Of a stretch of DNA of 64,000 nucleotides, positions 1 through 7,382 are shown in pieces (within the stretch, counting starts at the first letter, position 1; the number at the start of each line of letters is the position of its first letter). Source of the stretch: Nostoc sp. C052 (GTDB lineage Bacteria; Cyanobacteriota; Cyanobacteriia; Cyanobacteriales; Nostocaceae). The DNA is taken from contig NZ_CP040274.1 in assembly GCF_013393905.1 (NCBI RefSeq), forward strand, positions 124,001-188,000, in the 5' to 3' direction. The notes under the pieces are model-generated. The model had not been told where the DNA came from, ran no database searches, and saw only the letters and a list, made by a program, of their open reading frames with translations. Made by a program: the position numbers and the translations under genes.

Positions 1-114
1 GATTCTTCTACGGGCAAGAAGATTGAATTCAAAGGTTTTGTGCTTTGGAAACTGTCAGACGGTAAAATTGTCGAGCGCTGGGCAACAATTACACCACCAA
101 CCGAAACTGATTAG
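1..114 (+). CDS. SnoaL-like / ester cyclase protein, C-terminal end (partial)
   Basis: This frame is open from the first base to a TAG at 112-114 and gives 37 residues; the 5' part is outside the window. The tail (FKGFVLWKLSDGKIVERWA) resembles the end of SnoaL-like/ester-cyclase proteins, small cone-shaped alpha+beta barrels whose last strands commonly read '...F.. GKI.E.W...'. The substrate cannot be inferred. It is followed on the same strand by an NAD(P)-binding protein, which fits a small stress or detoxification gene cluster. The family call rests on a short piece and is tentative. Confidence 0.55.
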   Translation, partial: DSSTGKKIEFKGFVLWKLSDGKIVERWATITPPTETD

Positions 115-220
115 GGAATGCTGTACAGTAAAGCATTGGCAGTCGTCGCTGTTTATCTTGCTCGAATACAAACTCTTTTAAATGTTGAGAATTTCGTTTG
201 ACTAGCACAGGAGGAAGGCG

Positions 221-853
221 GTGAAACTGGTAATATTTGGTCCAACTGGCATGATCGGAAGTCGGATTGTTGATGAAGCATTGTCACGGGCACATCAGGT
301 AACTGCCATTACCAGAGATCCATCCCGATTTTCTATTTCCCATCAAAACCTGACGATTATTGCTGGTAATGCCCTCGATCCTACCAGCGTCGTTGATGTT
401 GTTAAAGGTCATGATGCAGTGCTGAGTGCGATCGGGACGAGTGGTTCTTCAGTAGAAGTGATTGCAGACGCGGCTCGTTCTCTGATTGAGGGTTTATCAC
501 AGGTTGGAATTCGTCGCTTAGTTGTTGTCGGTGGGGCAGGTGTTCTTGAGGTTGAACCAGGGGTTGAATTTGTCGATAGCCCCAATTTTTTTGAGGAGTA
601 CCGCCCTCTGGGCCTTGTTCATCGCCAGGCATATAATCTCTACAAAACTTCCGATTTAGATTGGACGTTTGTCTGTCCAGCGGCTGAGATTGCACCAGGG
701 GAACGAACTGGCAAATTTCAAGTTGGGGCTGACCGCTTGCTGACCAACGAAAAGGGTGAAAGCCGAATTTCGGCTGAGGATTTTGCGATCGCCTTCGTCA
801 ATGAAGTTGAAACCCCCCAATATATCCATCACCGTTTAACAGTTGCCTACTAA
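221..853 (+). CDS. NAD(P)-binding oxidoreductase (NmrA/atypical SDR type)
   Basis: A 210-residue protein with a Rossmann dinucleotide-binding loop at the extreme N terminus (GPTGMIG, residues 7-13), then TRDPSRF near 31-37, where these proteins choose NADP(H), and a VVVGGAGVL strand near residue 100. The length and the lack of a classical YxxxK motif fit the NmrA-like or SDR-a5-like group, which reduce small quinones or aldehydes or act as redox sensors. The start is GTG at 221, chosen because a strong AGGAGG-type ribosome site lies at about 208-216. It lies 106 bases after the partial gene at the left edge and is outside the duplicated module, which begins near 919. The substrate is unknown. 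Confidence 0.8.
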   Translation: MKLVIFGPTGMIGSRIVDEALSRAHQVTAITRDPSRFSISHQNLTIIAGNALDPTSVVDVVKGHDAVLSAIGTSGSSVEVIADAARSLIEGLSQVGIRRLVVVGGAGVLEVEPGVEFVDSPNFFEEYRPLGLVHRQAYNLYKTSDLDWTFVCPAAEIAPGERTGKFQVGADRLLTNEKGESRISAEDFAIAFVNEVETPQYIHHRLTVAY

Positions 854-990
854 ATTAATTGTTTCCCAAGGTAGGTAGAAACCACTCTTCCCGTTGTATC
901 GTTTCTCCGAACTCAAACACAAGGGTGTGTTTCTCAGCAATACGAGTAGCCAAGAAGTTAGGTAATTTGTAATAAAATTGCTCCTCAAAC

Positions 991-1377
991 CTAGCCCCTA
1001 GTTTTTTTTGCTGTCACCTCTATCTCAATCCGCATTCTCGGATCTGAAAGCCCTGCAACAATCATTGTTGCTGCCGGTCTGACATCTCCTAAATATCTAC
1101 GAATTACTGGCCAGCTTTGTTCAAAGTCTTCTCGAATGGGTAAAATGTAACGAACTCGCACTATATCCTGCATTACCAGTCCTGCCTCTGTTAGTGCAGC
1201 ATTAATATTTTTAAAACACTGCTCTGTTTGTTTTACAACATCATCAGATATGGTCATCGAACTGTAATCAAAACCTGTGGTCCCAGAAACAAAAACCCAG
1301 TCTCCATCAATAACGGCTCTAGAATAACCAATTTCTTGCTCAAAGATAGAACCCGAAGATATGAATTGACGACTCAT
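991..1377 (-). CDS. ridA: RidA family enamine/imine deaminase (copy A)
   Basis: A 128-residue YjgF/YER057c/UK114 family protein. RidA proteins are homotrimers that hydrolyse reactive enamine/imine intermediates from PLP enzymes. The typical C-terminal pattern is visible (VRVRYILP, RPAATMIVAGLSDPRMRIEIEV), including the Arg near residue 100 that binds the substrate carboxylate and the late glutamate. It is the last gene of the leftward replicon operon, 35 bases downstream of the replication protein. Its ribosome site sits in the loop of an inverted repeat. The second copy at 35305-35691 differs at three residues only (G/A, I/V, R/K). Why a metabolic-repair enzyme travels with a replication gene is not obvious; it may simply be co-transcribed cargo. 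Confidence 0.9.
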   Translation of the reverse strand: MSRQFISSGSIFEQEIGYSRAVIDGDWVFVSGTTGFDYSSMTISDDVVKQTEQCFKNINAALTEAGLVMQDIVRVRYILPIREDFEQSWPVIRRYLGDVRPAATMIVAGLSDPRMRIEIEVTAKKTRG

Positions 1378-1417
1378 TTAATTGTGGAATCTCCTTCCAA
1401 ATGTATCTACAATTAAA
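1377..1417 (-). promoter_or_regulatory. Inverted repeat enclosing the ridA ribosome site
   Basis: TTTAATTGT at 1377-1385 and ACAATTAAA at 1409-1417 are perfect 9-base inverted repeats. On the minus strand the loop holds the ribosome site (AAGGAG), and the 3' arm runs directly into the ridA start codon. The 5' arm overlaps the stop codon of the replication gene. The same arrangement is found in copy B (about 35691-35731). It could make ridA translation depend on ribosomes reaching the end of the upstream gene; that is inference. Confidence 0.4.
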
Positions 1418-4400
1418 CCACTATCAACCAATCGCACAGTACAGACTTACACCCCGAAGCAAAGTTAACAGCAATCTGCCATTGCCCCAAATACCCATTC
1501 CAGTAAGGCTCACCATCAGCAACACCGACAGCCGAGCCAACTTGGGAGACAAGCTCTGTGTAAAACCGACCAGCGCTGTCCAAACCTTGCTGCAATTTCA
1601 GCTTTAGCCCCTTCCATCCAAGAATCGTAATATTTTCTGGGGTATGTAGTGCTGTGTCACTGAGTGGTGTTGCAAAGACTATATTATTAGTGCCTGACAC
1701 CACTTCAGTATTGTGGGATATGGATAGTGATGTTGTGTCAGTTACTGGTGTAGTTGTACTTATATTATTCGTGACTGACACCGACTCACTAAGAAATAAT
1801 TCATCTCGATTTAACCACTGCCCAAAAATTGAATTGCGCTGATCATCAGGGGCAACAAACTGATAAACGCACTCCCGGTTTTCACGCTTACCCAACCGAC
1901 CAATATAATCCAACTTCAAATCAATCTTGGCAAGTAATTTCTGAGCGATCGCTATGGAAGTAAGTTTTTCTGAGATACTGACATTCAAGTAATTCTTGAT
2001 AACGTGCCGATGCTTTACAGCCAGGGCTTTAAACTCCACCATCTTCTCGTCACTGCCACGTAGCTGAACATCTGGTGTAAGAAACTGCAACAGATTGAGA
2101 TTTTCGAGTAACAACACAGCAGGTAATAACTGCCCTTTGTTAAAATCTGGTTTCCAAATCGAATTCTCCCCTAATTCCAACTGCGCCTTAGCTCGTTTAG
2201 TATCACGGTTAGTCAGAAATTCTCGCCCCAGCGTCAAATAGTAATGCATCCGCAGTTGAGGATACCACCCATCGTCATCTTTCTCGACCAAATCAGGGGT
2301 CACGTCAATTTCGTAGCGACGGGATAATTCCGCCTTGCGTTGCTGATGTCGTTCGGTTTTCGTTTTCGCTCTTGTGTCTTGCAGCTTTTTGAGTTCGGCA
2401 TCAGAGATGGTTGGAGAATCCGCGATCGCTTTACACTCCGCAGCATACAATTCAACAGATGCCACTTTAACCGACTCGATTACTGCCCCACTCTCATCAT
2501 CATCAGCATCGTCGGCATCAATAACGGTGTACCCATCTTCGAGCAAACCCGCAAGCACAGACTCTCGATAGCGCCGCATTTCGACGTTAATCACAGAACC
2601 ACGCTTACCCCAAGTCTGCAAAGATTCGGGCTGGAAGTTCTGGTCAACAAAGCTGTAATCGTCATTATCCGCCGCCGACAACAGCGCAATGTTCGCTTGT
2701 GTTGCGACGTGCTGACTTCTGAGCAATCCTCCTATCGTTGTGGAACCATTGCCCACAACCGACATCCCCCATTCTCTCACCCAAATGTGGCGGTCAACAG
2801 TTTCCCTAACCCTTGCCAACATCTGACGCACGGAGTTAACCGGCTGCACTCCCTGAAATATTCCCCAAACAGCACTGAAATGTCCTCGAATGTCGATGGA
2901 TACGCCAGTTTCTAAACTTGGAGAGGCGATAACCAAATCGTATTGGGTGAGAATTTCGTTCAGGTGAGCGATACAACCAAAAGCCGCATGAGATGGATCA
3001 GCAACAGATTCGCTGTCAATTCTCAGGATTCGCAGATGTGGGAATTTGCGGTGAAAGCGTTCTTCCAAAGCTTGCGTTCCCCATTTGGACTTGGCTTTTT
3101 GAGCAGAGCAGCATAATAGATGATGCCCACCTTTGGCAATGGCTTTGTCCAATGCTGCAATCAAATTCTTCGGATTACTGCCAGAATAGTTGTAACAGTT
3201 TCCAGCTACGTGGCGATAATTGTTGACGATGACGAACGGGTTAACTCGATATTCCCCAGCGAGTGATAAAACATACTTTACATCAGTGTCAGAAACATCA
3301 GCGCTTGAGAGATAAATCTTTCCCTGGCTGCTGCCCAAAACGTTCTGTACCAGTTGTTTGAGATTTTTGAGAACGGACACCCGACGTTTTTGCACTTCCG
3401 TACCAGAGTTGAGCAAATGCCAGAATACTTGGTCACACTCATCAATAATAATGACATCATTCGCCCAGTCATTGGGATTGAATCGCGCCTGGCTTTCGTG
3501 ATGTAGTGAATCAACGCACACCCCGTATCCTAATAATGTGCCTGTTTCTGAGGTATGGACTTCAGTAACATAGTTAACACCAAAGCGATTACACAACGCC
3601 TCACCTAGCTGGATGCGATGGGTAATGATTAATACCCGTCTCTCTTGGTCGTGTGCTTTTGCCACCTCAGTTGCCAGCCATTCGGTTTTACCGGTTCCCT
3701 TGGGGGCTTTGAGAATGATGAGTTTTTCACCTTCAGGTACAAGAAGCTGTCCGAGGAATCTTTGGTTGAGAGCGATCACTGGAGGATAAGTCAGCAGCGT
3801 AAACAGCTTGATTTCCCACAATTCCAGTGCAACGGCTGTGTTGTAGAGTGCGTCAAAGGCTTCCTTCCCCAAGGCATAGATAAAATCATCAACCCCTTTC
3901 TCTGCACCTAATGGTAAATCAATCACCCGCAGCGAACAGCCTTCATTTACCAGCAGCCGTCCCATGCGACTGATAGCGGTTCTGACTCGCTGTAAAGTTT
4001 CGGGTTTATTGTCCTGGTCAAAGCAAATATTAACCTGTCTCCCCTGTGTTGCAAAATGTTTCAAGTCGGGGATGAGGAATGGCTTACCGATGGCAGTACC
4101 GTACTCATCATGGGGTGTGCGGTATCCAGCGTTAACCCCAGGAATTGCGATCGCAGTATAACCAGCAGTTAGTAACGCCCCCGCTTTTTTGACACCTTCC
4201 ACGATTGTCACTGGTACATTATGCTTCCAAACCCAGTGCCAGAAACCACCAGGATGCTGTAAGTCTTCTTCTGTGATGGGGATGCCGCTACGATTGGAGA
4301 CTTTCACCCAGATGCGATTTGGTACTAAAAGGAAGAAAGCGCGTGTTTCTTCCCTGTAAGGATGCTCGTATTTGATAAACTTGTGGATTTTTTGGCGATC

Positions 4401-4694
4401 TCTTCGGGGATGGTCAGGTTTGAAACAGCCCCACATCATACTGATGTAGTTGTTGAGCGGGTCAACACCACTGCACCACCAGCCGCCTAATTCAATGTGC
4501 TGGTATTTCTTCAAGTCCCTGTCTCTGAGCCGCCCATCGTTACGACGGGAGATTTTGGGACTGTAGAGCAGATATTCGTAAGGTGTTGTGCCGTAGAGTG
4601 AACGCACATTCAGAGCAATGATTTCTTCGTCAACTCCACTGTTGAGCCATTCTTGTTGATGTTTAGCATGAGAATCAGATTCGATTATACGCAT
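1413..4694 (-). CDS. CyRepA1-type plasmid replication protein, DUF3854 TOPRIM-like + helicase (copy A)
   Basis: A 1093-residue protein starting at MRIIESDS (4694), preferred over the upstream ATG because copy B aligns from the same point and an AGAGGA ribosome site precedes it. The N-terminal third is a DUF3854/TOPRIM-like primase region: VTIVEGVKKAGALL, ICFDQDNKPE and KGVDDF supply the acidic triad expected of TOPRIM. A P-loop follows (APKGTGKTEW, residue ~340), then a Walker B box (IIIDECDQ) and a late helicase motif (QMLARVRE). This architecture matches the cyanobacterial CyRepA1 family, whose member on Synechocystis pSYSA is the replication initiator. It likely starts replication of this element. 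The C-terminal ~120 residues contain a Ser/Thr-rich linker that is longer in this copy than in copy B. Confidence 0.85.
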   Translation of the reverse strand: MRIIESDSHAKHQQEWLNSGVDEEIIALNVRSLYGTTPYEYLLYSPKISRRNDGRLRDRDLKKYQHIELGGWWCSGVDPLNNYISMMWGCFKPDHPRRDRQKIHKFIKYEHPYREETRAFFLLVPNRIWVKVSNRSGIPITEEDLQHPGGFWHWVWKHNVPVTIVEGVKKAGALLTAGYTAIAIPGVNAGYRTPHDEYGTAIGKPFLIPDLKHFATQGRQVNICFDQDNKPETLQRVRTAISRMGRLLVNEGCSLRVIDLPLGAEKGVDDFIYALGKEAFDALYNTAVALELWEIKLFTLLTYPPVIALNQRFLGQLLVPEGEKLIILKAPKGTGKTEWLATEVAKAHDQERRVLIITHRIQLGEALCNRFGVNYVTEVHTSETGTLLGYGVCVDSLHHESQARFNPNDWANDVIIIDECDQVFWHLLNSGTEVQKRRVSVLKNLKQLVQNVLGSSQGKIYLSSADVSDTDVKYVLSLAGEYRVNPFVIVNNYRHVAGNCYNYSGSNPKNLIAALDKAIAKGGHHLLCCSAQKAKSKWGTQALEERFHRKFPHLRILRIDSESVADPSHAAFGCIAHLNEILTQYDLVIASPSLETGVSIDIRGHFSAVWGIFQGVQPVNSVRQMLARVRETVDRHIWVREWGMSVVGNGSTTIGGLLRSQHVATQANIALLSAADNDDYSFVDQNFQPESLQTWGKRGSVINVEMRRYRESVLAGLLEDGYTVIDADDADDDESGAVIESVKVASVELYAAECKAIADSPTISDAELKKLQDTRAKTKTERHQQRKAELSRRYEIDVTPDLVEKDDDGWYPQLRMHYYLTLGREFLTNRDTKRAKAQLELGENSIWKPDFNKGQLLPAVLLLENLNLLQFLTPDVQLRGSDEKMVEFKALAVKHRHVIKNYLNVSISEKLTSIAIAQKLLAKIDLKLDYIGRLGKRENRECVYQFVAPDDQRNSIFGQWLNRDELFLSESVSVTNNISTTTPVTDTTSLSISHNTEVVSGTNNIVFATPLSDTALHTPENITILGWKGLKLKLQQGLDSAGRFYTELVSQVGSAVGVADGEPYWNGYLGQWQIAVNFASGCKSVLCDWLIVV

Positions 4695-4771
4695 ATTTCC
4701 TCTGTTTTTTGACGCATGGAAATGAAGCGGCATTGCACCCATGCCGCCGGTTAAAATTGAAGTGAAGAGCT

Positions 4772-4806
4772 TGTGCTGGCTATGAAATCCTCAATAGCCA
4801 GCTACA
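4772..4806 (-). promoter_or_regulatory. Hairpin in the leader of the replication gene (copy A)
   Basis: GCTGGCTAT at 4775-4783 pairs perfectly with ATAGCCAGC at 4794-4802. Three more pairs outside a single bulged A extend it to 4772-4806. It lies between the AlkB-like stop codon and the start of the replication gene. Copy B has an unrelated sequence in the same place that also folds (39053-39108). It could attenuate or stabilise the replication-gene message. Confidence 0.45.
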
Positions 4807-4809
4807 GCG

Positions 4810-5409
4810 TTATTTCCTGCCTCCTGTGTGTGGTCGGAATGTGAGATTAATTCGCGTGCTGACGACTTTGTTGGTCTTTGGAACCTGATGCAGATGAGTA
4901 GACTGACAACCAGGGTGCATCACAAGCAAACTCCCGTGTTCCAACCAAAAATCAGTAGGTTTGCCATTTCTCGGTTTAATTTGAAACTTGCGACATGATC
5001 CCAGACTTACTGATGCGATAGCTGGATTTATACCCATTGATTGCTCATTGTCGGAGTGCCAGCCAATTGAATCCTGTCCACTGCGGTATTGGTTGCCGAT
5101 GACAATACGGAATTTGTAACCAGTCAACGCGGTGATTCCGTCCCGTAAGTTAGCCAGAGCATCTGTCCAAGTCAGGGGTTTTAAAAATACGCTGTTGGAG
5201 TAGAGATAATGGCAGCCGTAGTCCCCGTAAATACATTCGAGGCGGGGAACGGGCATTGTTTTACCCGCGATTCTGATTTGATTCTGTTGCCACTCCAGTT
5301 TCAAGCAGTGTTGGTAGAGTTCGTTTGCAAGTTCAAGAGCTAAGAAATCGGGGTAGTAGGTGACTGGTAAAACTGGGACTGATTCCGTAAATAAATTGAG
5401 TTGTTGCAT
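4810..5409 (-). CDS. AlkB-like 2-oxoglutarate/Fe(II) dioxygenase (copy A)
   Basis: A 199-residue protein with the AlkB fold signature: iron ligands H118 and D120 in WHSDNE, the distal histidine in HLHQVPK (H174), and the terminal RINLTFR motif (R186 and R192 bind 2-oxoglutarate). AlkB proteins remove methyl or etheno lesions from DNA or RNA bases by oxidation. The nucleotide-recognition lid is at about residues 50-75 (MPVPRLECIYGD). It lies just upstream of the replication protein in the same operon, which suggests protection of single-stranded DNA exposed during plasmid replication; this is inference. Copy B (39172-39777) keeps every catalytic residue. Confidence 0.85.
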   Translation of the reverse strand: MQQLNLFTESVPVLPVTYYPDFLALELANELYQHCLKLEWQQNQIRIAGKTMPVPRLECIYGDYGCHYLYSNSVFLKPLTWTDALANLRDGITALTGYKFRIVIGNQYRSGQDSIGWHSDNEQSMGINPAIASVSLGSCRKFQIKPRNGKPTDFWLEHGSLLVMHPGCQSTHLHQVPKTNKVVSTRINLTFRPHTGGRK

Positions 5410-5438
5410 GATAGTTCTCTCAAATTTTGAGACTGCTA

Positions 5439-6197
5439 TTAGTTCTGTTCAGCTTTAAAAACCTCAACCAAAATACTTTCTGGATACAAACCGACTTTTC
5501 CAAAACGTGGGTCATGAATGCGTTCTATTTCTATCCCTTGTTTTCGACATAATGCGCTTGCCTTTCTACCTTTAGTACCCGCTTCTTTAACTGAGATTTC
5601 TAAACCTTGAAGATTGGCGAATCCAACAACACTATATTTATGACCGCATGGTGTATTCACCCTATCTTGTTCAACTTCAACTGCTTTGAGTCTCGCCAAG
5701 ATTTGAGTTTGTTGCTGTTGTTGCTCCAATAAATATTGTTCTTGCTGTGCCATCTGTTGAGCGATTGCAGCGAGTAACTGTATTTGTGTCATCGCTGTTT
5801 CGGAAGGATTGGTAGGTTTAGTCCAGCCCAATTTGTCCTGAATCCATGCTCGAATGCCGATGGTGTTGAATGAACGGCATACCAATCTGGCTTGTTTAGT
5901 GCAGTATCGCCCAGCCTCGTAAGCGTAGTACTCTAGGATGATTGCGATCGCAATGTCGGGGATACCAATGGTTCTCCACTCTCGAAGTTCACCAGTCTCA
6001 AACCCTTGCATGATAATGCTTTGAGCTAATTTAGTTGGTTTTAGTTCACCACTTTGAAGATGATTAATGATTGCAGCGTGGTCTACTCCAGCTAGCCTTG
6101 CAGTTGCTCGAATACTGGCTTTAGCCTGACCATTAGCGTCAACCTCAATCTCTTCTTTAATCTGTTCGATGATTTGGCTGATTTCAATTTGCGACAT
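5439..6197 (-). CDS. Putative phage-type antirepressor / DNA-binding protein in the variable slot (copy A)
   Basis: A 252-residue protein. The N-terminal third (ASIRATARLAGVDHAAIINH, residues ~26-45) looks like a small helix-turn-helix. Next comes a region rich in aromatic residues (EYYAYEAGRYCTKQARL), then a Gln-rich coiled coil (~135-180), and a basic C-terminal domain (KEAGTKGRKASALCRKQGIEIERI) resembling the antirepressor-type C-terminal domains of phages. It occupies the place where copy B carries an unrelated 313-residue protein, so this slot has been swapped while both flanks stayed homologous. It sits between DUF1392 and the AlkB-like gene in the leftward operon. A regulatory role is inferred from its architecture. 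Confidence 0.5.
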   Translation of the reverse strand: MSQIEISQIIEQIKEEIEVDANGQAKASIRATARLAGVDHAAIINHLQSGELKPTKLAQSIIMQGFETGELREWRTIGIPDIAIAIILEYYAYEAGRYCTKQARLVCRSFNTIGIRAWIQDKLGWTKPTNPSETAMTQIQLLAAIAQQMAQQEQYLLEQQQQQTQILARLKAVEVEQDRVNTPCGHKYSVVGFANLQGLEISVKEAGTKGRKASALCRKQGIEIERIHDPRFGKVGLYPESILVEVFKAEQN

Positions 6198-6224
6198 AAT
6201 TTTTCGTTGTGTAATTAGAAAGAA

Positions 6225-6683
6225 TTAAACATTTACTCGCACTAAACTTTTTTCACCAACTAACGAGAAACGATTCGATATAGTTGGTGTCTTAATTAAT
6301 GTTGGCGACATCAATTCAACAAGGTAAAACCAAGATTTATGCACCAGCGCAATCCCCAGAATCAGCCGTTGTTTTGTTCCCCTATCGTGAGAACAGAGGA
6401 TCACTCTTTCACCCAAAACGAAAGCAGGTTTTTGCACAGTGATGACTTCTAATTCTCCAGTCCCGATGATTTGGTTTTGTGTGGCGTGGAGTATTTCATT
6501 ACGGCAATCAATTGAATAAATCCAACATTCGTGTTTCCATTGCATACCGCAGCAGTAACCAAATGTTCTTGTTGTGCGTAGGAAAACTCTCTCCAGTAAA
6601 TTAACTGCAATCGGTGGGATTGTTCGACCCCAAGGTGGGGAGAGATACCAACTTGTTTTCAGGGCATTAATATTGTCAATCAT
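6225..6683 (-). CDS. DUF1392 family protein (copy A)
   Basis: A 152-residue cyanobacterium-specific protein. The opening TSWYLSPPWG, the middle RVFLRTTRTFGYCCGMQW and the ending ISNRFSLVGEKSLVRVNV are the conserved blocks of DUF1392 as I recall the family. There is no signal peptide or membrane segment. Its function is unknown. The family is found mostly beside plasmid replication and partition genes, as here. Its start overlaps the stop of the upstream HTH gene by four bases (6680-6683), so the two are translationally coupled. Copy B (40871-41329) differs at about eleven residues. Confidence 0.8.
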   Translation of the reverse strand: MIDNINALKTSWYLSPPWGRTIPPIAVNLLERVFLRTTRTFGYCCGMQWKHECWIYSIDCRNEILHATQNQIIGTGELEVITVQKPAFVLGERVILCSHDRGTKQRLILGIALVHKSWFYLVELMSPTLIKTPTISNRFSLVGEKSLVRVNV

Positions 6684-7078
6684 GCTCGTCTCCCTAATAG
6701 GTAATTAATCGCTTCAACATCGAGAGCAGCAATGCGTTTTTTGATTGATTGTGGTGGGTTATCAAAAAACTGCTTAAGATGCCATCTCCGAATTTGGTAA
6801 TGTCTGGCAGAGCGTGTTGTAGCTTTGAGCCATCCTCTTTTTACCCACCTTGTAACAGTTGAGAAATTCAATTGAAGAACTTGAGCAATTTCCTGGCAGC
6901 TATAATTATCAAGAGTGGGACGGGCTGAATAACCTAAGTTGTTTAACTTCAGGTAAATTGCAACAGGTGTGCGTTGATATCCTCGCCTTTTTAGGATTGA
7001 AGCTATTTGTTTGACTGTATAGACTTCAGCTTTCGCCTCAATAATTGCGAGTTCCTCATCAGTCCATTTGATACTCAT
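6680..7078 (-). CDS. Double helix-turn-helix DNA-binding protein (copy A)
   Basis: A 132-residue basic protein with two DNA-binding-like parts: an N-terminal SANT/Myb-like helix bundle (WTDEELAIIEAKAEVYTVKQIASIL, shown here only by its WTDEE and TVKQIAS blocks) and a MerR/excisionase-like HTH at ~60-100 (YSCQEIAQVLQL, then STVTRWVKRGWL). It overlaps the genes on both sides by four bases, so it is made at a fixed ratio with its neighbours. Copy B differs by three residues, one in the recognition region (T/R after WLKAT). It is a likely operon or origin-binding protein; the target is unknown. Confidence 0.7.
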   Translation of the reverse strand: MSIKWTDEELAIIEAKAEVYTVKQIASILKRRGYQRTPVAIYLKLNNLGYSARPTLDNYSCQEIAQVLQLNFSTVTRWVKRGWLKATTRSARHYQIRRWHLKQFFDNPPQSIKKRIAALDVEAINYLLGRRA

Positions 7079-7308
7079 CTGATTACCTCCTTCTCTGAAG
7101 AGATAGAATTGGTGTCTGCCTGTCTTTGTACAATCCGAGCAGTAATAGATTCAAAGTCAACTTGAAAGATGTTCATATCTGTGGACATTTCCCCACTGTT
7201 GTAGCGGTCTACGATCTGCTGTTTAATTGCGGATTGGTTCAGCCCATCAGGGATATCAATGTGCGCTTCACTGATGATTTTTTCGACTACTGTGACAATG
7301 ACTCTCAT
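7075..7308 (-). CDS. Small conserved replicon-module protein (copy A)
   Basis: A 77-residue protein starting at MRVIVTVVEKIIS (7308). This start was chosen because the copy B gene begins at the same residue and an AGGAA ribosome site lies just upstream; an in-frame extension reaches 7425 but is not shared. The sequence (HIDIPDGLNQSAIKQQIVDR) has the look of a small alpha/beta domain and contains no motif I recognise. The C-terminal tails of the two copies differ (QADTNSISSEKEVIR here). Its stop overlaps the next start by four bases. Confidence 0.6.
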   Translation of the reverse strand: MRVIVTVVEKIISEAHIDIPDGLNQSAIKQQIVDRYNSGEMSTDMNIFQVDFESITARIVQRQADTNSISSEKEVIR

Positions 7309-7382
7309 GGGTAATTCCTGTTTGGTAATTTGAATAAATGAGAAGCCAGAATTATTCTGACTTCCGACTTCTAAATTCCGGT

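Noticed and set aside
402..695. 97-residue minus-strand frame opposite the NAD(P)-binding gene
   Set aside because: It lies wholly inside a well-supported gene on the other strand, has no ribosome site and resembles no protein family.
2340..2915. 191-residue plus-strand frame inside the replication gene (copy A)
   Set aside because: It is a shadow frame of the replication protein; the matching region of copy B does not keep it as one open frame.
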